Origin: Bacillus sp. JCM 19058
GTDB lineage: Bacteria > Bacillota > Bacilli > Bacillales_H > Bacillaceae_D
Direction of reading: 5' to 3'
Assembly: GCA_001310555.1 (NCBI GenBank)
Contig: BAXO01000066.1
Location: 1-30,751, forward strand
DNA length: 30,751 nt
Shown here: positions 8,985-17,757 of the stretch, one piece after another
Numbering within the stretch: the stretch's first letter is position 1
Layout of the letters: each line of letters begins with the position of its first letter
The notes under the pieces: generated by a model
Database searches by the model: none
What the model was told of the DNA's origin: nothing
What the model saw: the letters and a program-made list of their open reading frames with translations, nothing else
Translations under genes and position numbers: made by a program

Positions 8985-9010
8985 CAACTACTCATAACGG
9001 AGGGGAAATA

Positions 9011-9791
9011 ATGATTCAACTGTCTTTAGAGGATCGTACATATGTAGTCATGGGCGTAGCAAACAAGAGAAGCATTGCCTGGGGGATTGCACAAGCCTTA
9101 GCGAACGCAGGAGCGCGATTAATCTTTACTTATGCTGGCGAGCGGCTTGAAGGAAATGTGCGGGGTCTCGTAGAAACACTTGACCGCAACGATCACCTCG
9201 TATTGCCTTGTGACGTGACGAAGGACGAGGAAATTGAAAAGACGTTTGCTGCAATTAAGGGAGAAGTCGGCAAGATTGACGGCATCGCGCATTGCATCGC
9301 CTTTGCAAATAAAGAAGAGCTTGAAGGCGAATATTTAAATACAACGAGAGATGGTTTTTTTACTGGCGCAAAATATTAGTGTCTATTCGCTGACCGGCGT
9401 TATGAAAGCAGCACGTCCGCTTATGTCAGAGGGCGGAAGCGTTGTGACATTAACGTACCTTGGCGGTGAAAAGGTTGTTCGCAATTATAATGTTATGGGA
9501 GTAGCCAAAGCGTCACTAGATGCAACCGTTAAATATTTGGCCAATGACCTTGGGAAAGAAAGCATACGTGTTAATGCGATTTCTGCCGGTCCGATCCGGA
9601 CATTATCGGCAAAAGGAATCGGCGGCTTTAATGACGTATTAAAAGAAATAGAAGAGCGGGCACCACTCCGGAGAACAACAACTCAAGAGGAAGTAGGAGA
9701 TACAGCGCTTTTTCTAATGAGTGAGCTTGCAAGGGGTATTACCGGCGAAACGATTCATGTCGACAGTGGCTACAACATACTGGCACTTTAA
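9011..9791 (+). CDS. fabI: Enoyl-ACP reductase FabI
   Basis: NADH/NADPH-dependent enoyl-[ACP] reductase, last step of the fatty-acid elongation cycle. The N-terminus GVANKRSIAWGIA is the FabI nucleotide-binding turn; HCIAFANKEEL, TLTYLGGEK and YNVMGVAKASLDATVKYLA carry the catalytic Tyr-x6-Lys. SAGPIRTLSAKGI is also diagnostic. The T7 run at 9355-9361 should be T6; trimming gives RDGFLLAQNIS and 259 aa. The start at 9011 follows GGAGGGG. A FapR operator controls it. It is followed by a strong terminator, and in Bacillus subtilis the spore-coat genes cotO-cotZYXWV come next; here the spore-surface island does. Confidence 0.95.
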
Positions 9792-9795
9792 CGTA

Positions 9796-9850
9796 AAAAC
9801 ATCTCCGAAATCGGATAGCGTACAGCCTTCCGACTCGGAGGTGTTTTTTA
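9796..9850 (+). terminator. Terminator of fabI
   Basis: AACATCTCCGA (9798-9808) pairs with TCGGAGGTGTT (9835-9845), followed by a T run to 9850. The left A's allow use from the other strand too. Confidence 0.8.
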
Positions 9851-9880
9851 TATATAAAGACATTTGGTATGAATGATTTT

Positions 9881-10084
9881 TCATTCAAGATTGCTCCGCC
9901 CTGCTCCAAACACCGAGCAAACTTCCTTCCTCTTTGTCCAGTAAGTCAACATCAGTTCCTTGCGTCTCTCTGTCTCCTTTCTCTCCGCCACGCCGTCCAG
10001 TTTGTCCATTGCTAAGGCGGACGCTTGTTTTAGGACTTCAATTGATAGGTGGCTGAGCTTGCTAACGGGATAGGAAGAGGACAC
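9881..10084 (-). CDS. Small hypothetical protein
   Basis: A 67-codon minus-strand frame with a GTG start two codons after a TAG. AGGGGG is directly adjacent to the GTG with no usual spacing, so the start is doubtful. The product is charged and helical in character (ERKETERRKEL). No family recognised. It is the only possible gene in 9851-10218; the rest of that gap shows nothing clear. Confidence 0.25.
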   Translation of the reverse strand: MSSSYPVSKLSHLSIEVLKQASALAMDKLDGVAERKETERRKELMLTYWTKRKEVCSVFGAGRSNLE

Positions 10085-10218
10085 CCCCTATTCGAAATTT
10101 TACGTTATCGTTTAGGCTATGTCGGTTCAATCATAGGTATATGACTCTGTAAAAAAAAGGTTGTTAGCCAAGCTTGTCGCCGCGTATGAATGAAAGAGGG
10201 GAAGAAGGGAGAGGAAGC

Positions 10219-10567
10219 GTGCTGACAGTCTTTGAATTTTGCCTCATTTCGATCGCTGTCTTTCGTTTAACCCATTTACTCGTCTTTGATGATATTACGA
10301 GCTTTATCCGTCGGCCATTTCTAAGTGCACAAGAAGAAAAAGGGAGAATGGCGAGACGATCCTGTACGTAAGCCAAAGGGTCGCGGTTTGCGAAAATGGA
10401 TTGGTGAACTGCTCAGCTGCTATTGGTGCACCGGGGTTTGGTCCGCCATCCTTCTTTACGCTGGGTTTGCATGGTATCCTGCATTTGTCCTGCCATTGAT
10501 CATCGTGTTGGCGATCGCTGGAGTGGCTGCTTTGCTGGAAACGATCGCTCAAAGAATGCTCGATTGA
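10219..10567 (+). CDS. DUF1360 sporulation protein (YjcA-like)
   Basis: Small integral membrane protein. The N-terminal half has a hydrophobic helix and RLTHLLVFDDITSFIRRPF; the second half has LRKWIGELLSCYWCTGVWSA and a long hydrophobic stretch. The C-x2-C and GVW motifs are typical of DUF1360. The G3 run at 10342-10344 should be G2, which gives QEEKGEWRDDPV and 115 aa. The start chosen is GTG at 10219, just after GGGAGAGG. Bacillus subtilis YjcA lies beside the cot crust genes and is a sporulation gene; its biochemical role is unknown. Confidence 0.82.
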
Positions 10568-10579
10568 GGGTGTGTTTAA

Positions 10580-11295
10580 ATGAAAGGGGTCATTTTGGCT
10601 GGTGGACGAGGGACGAGAATGCTGCCATTAACGGCTCAATGCAACAAGCACCTTCTGCCTGTTGCCGGAAAGCCAATGATTTATTGGTCGATAAAAAAGC
10701 TAGTCGAAGCAGGAATTGACGAGCTAGCTATTGTTACGAATGCTTACGAGATTAATCATTTTGAACAAGCCCTCAAGCCTTATCAGCAAGAAATGTCAAT
10801 TTCTTTCTTCAAACAGCACGAGCCGACTGGAATTGCCTCGGCTTTAAGTTTGACCGAATCATTTACTGAACAAAGGAAAATGGTCGTCCTTTTAGGCGAT
10901 AATTTGTTTGCCGATTCGTTAGCTGGACCGGTCGCACGTTTTGTAAACGAACAAACAAGTGCGCGGATCTTTTTAACGGAAACGAATCATCCATCCCGTT
11001 ATGCGGTTGCTTTTTTTAACCGAGAAGGAGAGCTTCGTCAAATAATAGAAAAGCCACAAATCACAGGAGAGGCAAAGTGCGTTACCGGGATATATATGTA
11101 TGATGCGAGTGTTTATGAAATGCTTCGACAAATCGCGCCGTCTGAACGAGGGGAATACGAACTAACCGACGTGAATCAGCTCTTTCTCAAGGCAGGGTTA
11201 CTGAGCTATGAATGTCTTGAGGCTGGTGGCATGATGCCGGAACGATTGAGGATTATTGGCGGGTGCAATGGCTGCTAGCAAACGATTTTAAATAA
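10580..11295 (+). CDS. Glucose-1-phosphate thymidylyltransferase (RmlA/SpsI-like)
   Basis: Nucleotidyltransferase with the signature GVILAGGRGTRMLPLT, NKHLLPVAGKPMIYW, VVLLGDNLF and EKPQITGEAKCVTGIYMYD. It joins dTTP and a hexose-1-phosphate to give an NDP-sugar; dTDP-glucose is the usual product. The missing G at 11225 would restore EAGWHDAGTIEDYW and move the stop to 11295 (238 aa), as in the short RmlA group that includes Bacillus subtilis SpsI of spore-coat polysaccharide synthesis. It lies 12 bp after the DUF1360 gene and 19 bp before an RmlD-like gene. No RmlB or RmlC is present in the window. Confidence 0.85.
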
Positions 11296-11314
11296 AGCGG
11301 AGCGGGAGGGTAAA

Positions 11315-12166
11315 ATGAAGGTTTTAATAACTGGTGGTGAAGGACAGCTTGGAAGAGCCTTTCGTGACAGCTTGGAAGGTGCGGCGCTCGTTACTGCCCT
11401 TGGAAAGGAAGAGCTTGACGTTGCTTGCCGAACGCGGGTTTACGCAGTTATTAAGGCTGAAAAGCCTGACTTAATTCTTCACTGTGCAGCTTTGACGAAT
11501 GTTGATGAGTGCGAAAGAAATCCAAAACGGGCACTTACAATTAATGGGCACGGACCAGCCTATGTTGCTAAAGCAGCATTTGATGTCGGAGCCCGTTTCC
11601 TGTATATAAGCAGTGATTACATTTTCCACCGGAATGAGCATAGCCCGGTAGAAATAGATGATTTGCCAACACCCGTATCGGTTTACGGCGCAAGTAAATG
11701 GATAGGCGAACAGCTTGCGTTAAAGCAGGATCCGCACGCCTATATTGTCCGAACAGCGTGGCTGTACGGTGGAGGAAAGAGCGATTTTGTGAACAAGGTT
11801 ATCGGAAAAATAAAGCGAGAGGAACGGCTGGAGGTCGTCACCGATCAGGCTGGCTCGCCAACCTATGTCAATGATTTCGTTACAACCTGTCTGAAGCTGC
11901 TTGAGCATGAAAGCGGGATTTACCACCTTACGAATCAAGGTTGTGTCAGTCGCTATGAGCTTACACAGGCGATTGCTGAACTATATCGGTATGACTTGAA
12001 GCTTTTAAGCCCGGTTAGGACTGCTTCAACAAAAGGGGTTGCGACAAGGCCAATGCGGACAGAGCTATCTCTCCGTTCGTTGGATGAAAAGGGAATTGAA
12101 CGACCAAGGTACTGGTATGAAGCACTTCAACAATATATCAACGAGGAGCTAGATGATGACGTGTGA
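11315..12166 (+). CDS. dTDP-4-dehydrorhamnose reductase (RmlD/SpsK-like)
   Basis: Intact 283-aa extended SDR. The Rossmann motif GGEGQLG is at residues 7-13; HCAALTNVDECE, YISSDYIF and VYGASKWIGEQ (Tyr-x3-Lys) follow, then VTDQAGSPTYVNDF, which is typical of RmlD. It reduces dTDP-4-keto-6-deoxy sugar to dTDP-L-rhamnose in the family. The site GGGAGGG lies 4 nt before ATG. The following glycosyltransferase overlaps its last 14 bp. In Bacillus subtilis the equivalent pair SpsI/SpsK acts in spore-coat polysaccharide synthesis. Confidence 0.88.
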   Translation: MKVLITGGEGQLGRAFRDSLEGAALVTALGKEELDVACRTRVYAVIKAEKPDLILHCAALTNVDECERNPKRALTINGHGPAYVAKAAFDVGARFLYISSDYIFHRNEHSPVEIDDLPTPVSVYGASKWIGEQLALKQDPHAYIVRTAWLYGGGKSDFVNKVIGKIKREERLEVVTDQAGSPTYVNDFVTTCLKLLEHESGIYHLTNQGCVSRYELTQAIAELYRYDLKLLSPVRTASTKGVATRPMRTELSLRSLDEKGIERPRYWYEALQQYINEELDDDV

Positions 12167-13294
12167 AAAAGGTGCTCCGTTCGACTGGCAAAAGCTACTT
12201 AATGACAAGCGAGTCCTCGTGTTTATCCACGGATCGGGTGGTGGGCTTGGCTACTATTTACAAAATTGGTTTAAGAGCTTGACCTGTCAGACGGTTAAGC
12301 TATATGTCGAGCAGCAGCAATTGGTACTTGAGGAGGAGCACGAAAAACGAACGGTTATGCCGCTCTCGACCTGGAATGAGGCTAATTTAGAAGAGCTGCT
12401 GCAGAAGTACAGGATTGAAGCAGTTGTTATTCATCACCTTTGGCAATTTCCGCTTCAAACGGTAACAACGGTACTCGAACACTCAAATATTCCTTATTAT
12501 TTTGTGTTCCACGATTTCTTTGCGATGTGCCCGCAACAGTTTTATTGACGTCAAAAAAAATTCTGCCACTTTGAACAGCAGGAACGTGTTTGTAATCGAT
12601 GCACGAAGAAAGGAAGAGCCCGCGGCAATATGAATATAATGGCAGGAACTAACGCTAATATATCAACGTGGCGCTCGCTATTTTCCAAGCTGCTAAACAA
12701 GGCGGAGGCTGTCATCGTTCCGAGCGAATCAGCAGGATCGATCGTCGAGCGCTATTTCCCGCAGCTGCCATATGATGTGCTCCCTCATCCGCTGGCGATT
12801 TCGGCGGTCCCGAAAAAAAGAAAAACCGTCCTCTCCCTCCTTGCTACGCGTCGCTGTTATCGGTGATATTTTTTTTCCATAAAGGACTGGAGCCACTAAG
12901 GGATTTAGCGTGGAAAATTGAGCAGACGCATTTGCCTGTTCAGCTTTATATGTTCGGGAAGCAGCATCTAATCCTCGACCAAATGAAAGCTTCGAGTATC
13001 CGCTATCGTCATGGGCGCTTTAAGCGTGAACAATTACCGCAATTGCTCGTCTGGAAAGAGATCGATCTCGTGCTCATTCCGTCCATATGTCCAGAAACCT
13101 TTTCGTATACGACAAACGAAGCTTTGCAGCTCGGCTACCCCGTTTTATGCTTTGCGTTAGGGGCCCAGCAGGAGGCGGTTGAAAGGTTGAAAGGAGGATG
13201 GGCAATCGAGCCATGCAATGCCGAAGGCTTTATCGACAGCTTGCTCAGCTTGTCCAAAATCGAGCGCTGCTCACCGCAGCAGCGAACCGCCTAA
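12153..13294 (+). CDS. GT4-type glycosyltransferase
   Basis: About 379 aa after repair. An N-terminal domain (VFIHGSGGGLGYYLQNW, VFHDFFAMCPQQFY) and a Cys-rich loop (FCHFEQQERVCNRC) are followed by AEAVIVPSESAGSIVERYFP. The C-terminal nucleotide-binding domain ends with LIPSICPETFSYTTNEALQLGYPV, the GT4 E-x7-E type motif. Four homopolymer changes are needed: a missing T near 12545 compensated by an extra A in A8 (12553-12560), A7 12813-12819 to 6, and T8 12869-12876 to 7. It overlaps the RmlD-like gene and probably transfers a sugar made by the cluster; donor and acceptor are unknown. Confidence 0.8.
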
Positions 13295-13319
13295 AGCCCG
13301 AAAACTAAACGGGCTTTAG
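13291..13319. terminator. Bidirectional terminator
   Basis: TAAAGCCCG (13292-13300) and CGGGCTTTA (13310-13318) form a perfect 9-bp stem. The stop codons of the two convergent glycosyltransferase genes lie inside the stem arms. Confidence 0.8.
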
Positions 13320-14268
13320 GATGAAATCGTCTTCATAATTTGTTGGATTCGCTCGGTAAACGTATGCTTGTTAACGGTTGTTTGATAACAGGAAGCAGCC
13401 ATTTGCGTGCGTTCATCTTCGTTCTCTAAATAGATTGATAGCTTCTCGGTTAATTCAATCGTCGAACGAAAAGTTAGCTTTTCGCCGAGAGGGAAATGTC
13501 TCGCAATCTCCTCCTTATGCTCACTGAGCTGCATCGTCTGACAGGCGGCGATTTCAAAGGTCCGGTTATTAACCGATGTGCTGGGAATGTTTCTATCGTT
13601 TTTGTTACCTGGTTCAGAAGAGGAACGATACGTATTCAAGCTGATTTTACTATTGGAATAATAGGAGGATACGACTGCCGGTTTCATCCATTTGGACGTA
13701 ATTTGAACCGTTTTGGGGAGTGGGATCCTTCCCAGGGCCCGATGACAAGAATACTGGCGTTGAGCTCTGAGGCTAAAAAGCGGATCAACTCGATACGGCT
13801 TTGATAAGGATAACCGACAAAACAGATGTCACTTTGGTGCTCTAGTTGATAAGGTCTAGGCTTGTATATATCAGGATTGACTCCAAGGGGCAGGAAGTAG
13901 CTCCTTGAATGGCCAAGCTCGCGGTAATAGAGGACGGCTTCTTGTTCGATCGTAAAGACGTATGAGGCAAATGGTAATAAAGACAAGGAACGATCGAGCA
14001 TATACGGATCTTCGGTCAGCCAAACAATTAAAGGGATTTCATTTGACTTAATCCAGTGTAACAGCGCCTCTGACATGTTATAACCGGTCAAGGTAAAGAT
14101 AAAATCAGGCTTCTCTTTTTTCCAAGTATTGAGCAACGATTTTTCAGCAAAGGGAGTCTGAGCGTCAAAGCGAACAGGAAGATCTAGCTTATAGAAGGCA
14201 GAATGAATCGCTTGCTCGAGATAGTGATAGATTTTTCCGAAGCCCGAACGCAAAAAGTATCCATTCAT
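13316..14268 (-). CDS. CgeB-like glycosyltransferase
   Basis: Glycosyltransferase of the spore maturation protein CgeB type (Glyco_trans_1_2 C-terminal domain), 317 aa after one repair. Motifs: LIVWLTEDPY, YVFTIEQEAVLYY, YFLPLGVNPDIYKP, DICFVGYPYQSR, then SKWMKPAVVSSYYSNSKISLN and NNRTFEIAACQTMQL. The frameshift near 13714 (CCCCAAAA run, one base short) restores the link between GPWEGSHSPK and SKWMKP. Known relative: Bacillus subtilis CgeB is made under sigma-K and GerE and affects the outermost spore layer. It is the last gene of a minus-strand operon with a coat-like gene, 10 bp after its neighbour. Confidence 0.83.
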
Positions 14269-14278
14269 TTGACGAACC

Positions 14279-14984
14279 TTATAATAGGTTGCAAATAATC
14301 GTATTTTCAGCCTTTTTTCCTTCTGATAGCTCTTCGCCGTACACGAAGCCTTGGATAATTAAAGACGATGCTTCATTCGCTTGCTGTGGAAGCATAATTT
14401 CAAAGTCTGAAAAGATGAGCTTTTGATTGGCTTCAACCGTGCTCAAATGCAAGGGCTGAAGCCAAAACTGTCCCGTTTCTTTTGCCGTCTTCGCCGATGT
14501 ATCCGCTACATAACGCCAGCTCTCCTGTTCTCTATCCTGGCCAATCACAAGCTCGTCTTGCCTCTTCCTTTTCTCTGCATTGATCTTCCCCGAAAGATTC
14601 GCCAGGCTCGGTTCGCTGAAGCTCAAACAAATAATCGGATTGTGCAAAGGCTCCGTTCCTTCATTTAAAACGGAAAAGTGTCCTTTAATCGTAATCGGTT
14701 CATCCTCCTCACCGACTGGAATCATGAGAGAGTGTGAAAAAAAAGCTATATATTTGGAAAGTTTTTGGCTGTGCATCCTTCAGTATTCCTTCCCCGGCTA
14801 CATCCGGGGTGACAGCCACTTTCTGTAATAGTGAATGAATCGTTTCTTTTTGTTCGTTAAGCTTTTGCTCTTGCTTTTTTTTACGATATTTTGATATTTT
14901 TTTTATTTCAGATTGATAGTAAAGTTGCTTTTGCTTAAACTGAATCTCTTTATCCGTCAATACATTCGTCGGCTGTCTGGACAT
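14279..14984 (-). CDS. Hypothetical protein, helical head and beta-rich tail
   Basis: 234 aa after trimming A8 at 14737-14744 to 7. Residues 10-60 are very rich in Lys, Gln and Glu (coiled-coil-like, for example KYRKKKQEQK). The C-terminal part, from PITIKGHFSVLNEGTEPLHNP onward, looks like a beta-sandwich with alternating hydrophobics. A good AGGAGG precedes the ATG. It is 30 bp after the coat-like gene and 10 bp before the CgeB-like gene, so it is probably a spore-surface component or glycosylation partner. I do not recognise the family. Confidence 0.7.
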
Positions 14985-15014
14985 GGGTCTCCTCCTTGCG
15001 ATAATAGTTCTTAG

Positions 15015-15845
15015 TCATATATATGTAAACAGAAACGAATACAGAAGAAGAAAATCAGGCGAGAGGGTCAAATTCCTTTCGCTGATTCGGATATCTTCTT
15101 TTAGCTCATTTATTTGACGAGTGTCGACGACGTCGTTTTTTTTAACCGGTGGCTTACTCCCTGGAAACACTTGTGGACATTGTGGCGGGAACAAGTCTGT
15201 TTTACAAATTGTTTGAGATAGAGAAAACTCATCCCGAGGCTTGCAGTAAGCCGCTTCCACTTCTAATTTGACAAAATCAATGACTGCGACATCGAGGCAG
15301 AATGAAATAGAAATGTCTAGTTGAGCATGAGGAGTCGGCCCCAATTCACATACAAATTCAGCATCGCATTCTCCTTGAGTCACAAGAGTTTCAACTTCTG
15401 TATCCTTCGGAGCACAGAGATAGAATGTTTGAATCGTTGAAAATTCAATCGGTTGCGAAGTGCAGATTACCATGTTATTCTCGTTGACTGCGTCAACAAC
15501 GAGTTGGCCTTTGACTAATACTTTGACTCGTTGTAATTTGATGCATTCACCACTCGGCAATGTGACATCTACTCTTCTGCGGCGCTTGTCGCGCTCTTCG
15601 GAATAACCAACTTCCCTTGTAATAATAGTATCTTCCAGCACTCGGCACTCAGCTCTTAAATTATTGCTCACAACAAAAGAACAAAAGTCTTCCGCTGGTG
15701 ACGGCGTCGGAGGAGGACAATTAGGGAAGAGTTCTTCTAATTCTTCTGTACCTGATATGCTTATGACAGGGAGCTCGATTGGACGAACGACCCAGTCAAA
15801 CACTTTCGGTACATTTATGCACACGTTATGTTTTTCGCGATTCAT
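15015..15845 (-). CDS. Spore-coat-like protein (SPOCS/DUF3794-like)
   Basis: Intact 276-aa Cys-containing protein. The N-terminus CINVPKVFDWVVRP resembles the VPKVYDWV opening common in Bacillaceae spore-surface proteins. Beta-rich segments follow (RVDVTLPSGECIKLQRVKV, VNENNMVICTSQPIEF) with a Pro/Cys-rich region (NCPPPTPSP). The start is the ATG at 15845, with AGGAGG 7 nt upstream; the earlier in-frame ATG at 15887 lacks one. It heads the operon that includes the CgeB-like gene, behind a sigma-K-type promoter. The family match is from memory of the motif, so moderate. Confidence 0.68.
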   Translation of the reverse strand: MNREKHNVCINVPKVFDWVVRPIELPVISISGTEELEELFPNCPPPTPSPAEDFCSFVVSNNLRAECRVLEDTIITREVGYSEERDKRRRRVDVTLPSGECIKLQRVKVLVKGQLVVDAVNENNMVICTSQPIEFSTIQTFYLCAPKDTEVETLVTQGECDAEFVCELGPTPHAQLDISISFCLDVAVIDFVKLEVEAAYCKPRDEFSLSQTICKTDLFPPQCPQVFPGSKPPVKKNDVVDTRQINELKEDIRISERNLTLSPDFLLLYSFLFTYI

Positions 15846-15910
15846 GTTGATACCTCCTATAGTTTTACCTAAGCTACGTTTAAGCATGTAACTAGGTATT
15901 CAGACTACTG

Positions 15911-15940
15911 TATAGTATGACTGTTACCCAGATTTGTGTG
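15911..15940 (-). promoter_or_regulatory. Sigma-K-like promoter (minus)
   Basis: On the minus strand CACAC, 16 bp, CATACTATA: this matches the sigma-K consensus (mACm, 15-17 bp, CATAnnnTA). It lies about 65 bp before the coat-like start at 15845. Mother-cell expression late in sporulation fits the genes. Confidence 0.6.
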
Positions 15941-15997
15941 CGTTCGTCACGTTAATTTTTGAAAAAGGGCTACTGTCCTCGATAGGAAAGAAGGGCA

Positions 15998-16025
15998 AAC
16001 ATTTTACGAGCAAGAACATAACTTA
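15998..16025 (+). promoter_or_regulatory. Sigma-K-like promoter (plus)
   Basis: AACA (15998-16001), a 15-bp spacer, then CATAACTTA (16017-16025), again matching mACm...CATAnnnTA. It points to the small basic gene at 16130 and is divergent from the promoter at 15911-15940. Confidence 0.5.
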
Positions 16026-16129
16026 TGTAATGAAGGTTTTGCTTCCTGTGATTGAAAAAACAACCTACGCCTCACGCAAAGGTTGAGGTCTTTACTATTT
16101 CAACTAGACGTATATAAGGAGGAAGGAAG

Positions 16130-16273
16130 ATGGAAATGAATGCGAATAAACAGTTTTCTTCAAAGAAGAATAAAAAGCCGCTCCTGAAAAAGAAAACAAA
16201 AACCGTTCATCGTATGGAAAACTCAATACCTTCCAATTGTTGTGGTCAAAAAAATTGTAAAAAAAGACAGTGA
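16130..16273 (+). CDS. Small basic Cys-containing protein
   Basis: A 47-codon ORF too short for usual gene lists. Its evidence is the very strong AAGGAGG site 7-8 nt before ATG, a sigma-K-like promoter about 100 nt upstream and a terminator directly after. The product is extremely Lys-rich (KKNKKPLLKKKTKT) and ends with CCGQKNCKKRQ. A small cross-linkable or polyanion-binding spore protein would fit; the function is unknown. Confidence 0.6.
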   Translation: MEMNANKQFSSKKNKKPLLKKKTKTVHRMENSIPSNCCGQKNCKKRQ

Positions 16274-16282
16274 ACTTCTTTG

Positions 16283-16313
16283 AGAGTTGGATATAATTTT
16301 CCAGCTCTTTTTC
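16283..16313 (+). terminator. Terminator of the small basic gene
   Basis: AGAGTTGG (16283-16290) pairs with CCAGCTCT (16301-16308; one G-U), followed by TTTTTC. It lies 10 nt after the stop codon. The 16314-16640 stretch beyond shows no convincing gene. Confidence 0.7.
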
Positions 16314-16644
16314 TTTGAGCAAGGGAGAAGCAATTAAAGGAAAGGTTGCATGATTCGGGACATGGATGTGTTAAAAACAGAAGGAAGTGAACTGAAGTGG
16401 AATTCTCTCTAACCAATCAGCCTGGAATCCAAGCTGTTTGAAGGAATGTTTCTCGGCGGCTTGGTTCTCCGCGATTGGCTCTTGGATAAGCTTAGCCGAA
16501 TGCTCCTTGCCCACTTTTCAAAAGGTGTCCTGATAATCGTGTAGAATGCCGTGTCTTTCATGAAGGAATTGACATATATGTATCGCAGGGTGTTGGACCT
16601 TATATAAGTTCGTTGAGCTGACTAATTATAGAGGAGTGAACAAG

Positions 16645-17757
16645 TTGATTTCGCTTATTCATATCGATCGACAATTTCAAAGCATCAAAAGTGAAATCTC
16701 AGCAGCGTTAGAACGCATTTTAACAAGGGGCCAATTTATTATTGGTCAAGAGGTTAACCAGTTTGAACGTGAAGCGAGTGACTATTTACAAGTACCTTAT
16801 GCAATTGGCGTCGGCAATGGAACCGACGCACTTGTTCTTGCCCTCGAGGCATTAAATATCGGAAAAGGTGATGAGGTAATTACGACCCCATTTACTTTTT
16901 TTGCTACGTCTGAGGCAATTTCTAGGGTGGGAGCAAAGCCGGTTTTTGCCGATATTGACCCCAAAACCTACAATTTAGATCCTATCGCGATCGAAGCGAA
17001 AATCACAAGCAAGACGAAGGCCATTTTGCCGGTTCACCTATTTGGGCAGCCGTGTGCAATGGAGCATGTGATGGAGCTTGCCCGCGAACATCAGCTATAT
17101 GTCATTGAAGATGCGTGCCAGGCTTTTGGCGCGGAAGTAAATGGAGTAAAGGCTGGCAGCTTAGGGGATATTGGCTGTTTTTCATTCTTCCCAACAAAAA
17201 TCTAGGCACAATTGGAGATGGTGGGTTGGTCGTCACTCGTGATCGGGCGATTGCCGAACGAGTGAAGCGTTTACGGCATCATGGCAGTTCGAAAAAAATA
17301 CTTTCATGACGAAATTGGTTATAACAGCAGATTAGACGAAATTCACGCGGCGATTTTGCGAATTTGCTTGCGTTCAATTGATGAATGGAACGATGCAAGA
17401 AGAAAACAGGCCCATATGTATCTTCGTAGTCTCTCAGATCTGCCGGGTTAAGCGGGCCGTACGAACAGAAAGGAAGCAAGCACATTTATCATCTGTTCTG
17501 CATGGAATCTGACAAGCGAAACGAATTAATGTCGTTCTTGTCTGAGAAAAACATTGCAAGTGGTGTTTATTATCCGCTTCCTCTTCATTTGCAAAAGGTA
17601 TACGAAAAAAACGAGCGACAAAGCCGGCGATTTTCCAATAGCAGAGAAGAAATCAGAACGATTGTTTGCTTTGCCGCTTCATCCGTTCTTAACGGAGCAG
17701 GAGCAGCAAACAGTGATTCATGCTGTCACTTCCTTTCATAAAAAAGGGGTGCAATAA
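16645..17757 (+). CDS. DegT/DnrJ/EryC1 sugar aminotransferase (WbpE-like)
   Basis: PLP-dependent nucleotide-sugar aminotransferase, 370 aa after repair. Motifs: [56 protein letters not shown] (Lys forms the aldimine), RRLDE-type [13 protein letters not shown]. Four indels: A5 17196-17200 (to 6), A7 17292-17298 (to 6), one missing base near 17449, A7 17605-17611 (to 6). The start is TTG at 16645, 8 nt after GAGGAG. It lies directly before the Gfo/Idh/MocA gene, the same pairing as WbpE and WbpB, which suggests 3-amination of a UDP-3-keto-GlcNAc-uronic acid. Exact substrate is inferred from neighbours. Confidence 0.85.

Noticed and set aside
8975..9010. Upstream extension of the fabI reading frame to a GTG at 8975
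   Set aside because: That start lies inside the FapR operator and promoter; the ATG at 9011 has a proper GGAGGGG and the normal FabI N-terminus.
9355..9361. Programmed frameshifting at T7/A7 slippery runs as an explanation for the broken frames
   Set aside because: The shifts occur in unrelated genes in both directions, lack conserved downstream structures and include families never known to use frameshifting; consensus error is simpler.
16371..16514. Minus-strand frame of 47 codons upstream of the aminotransferase, with sequence FKQLGFQADWLERIPLQF
   Set aside because: It looks somewhat protein-like but has no ribosome site, only a GTG start, and no recognisable family; too weak to call a gene.
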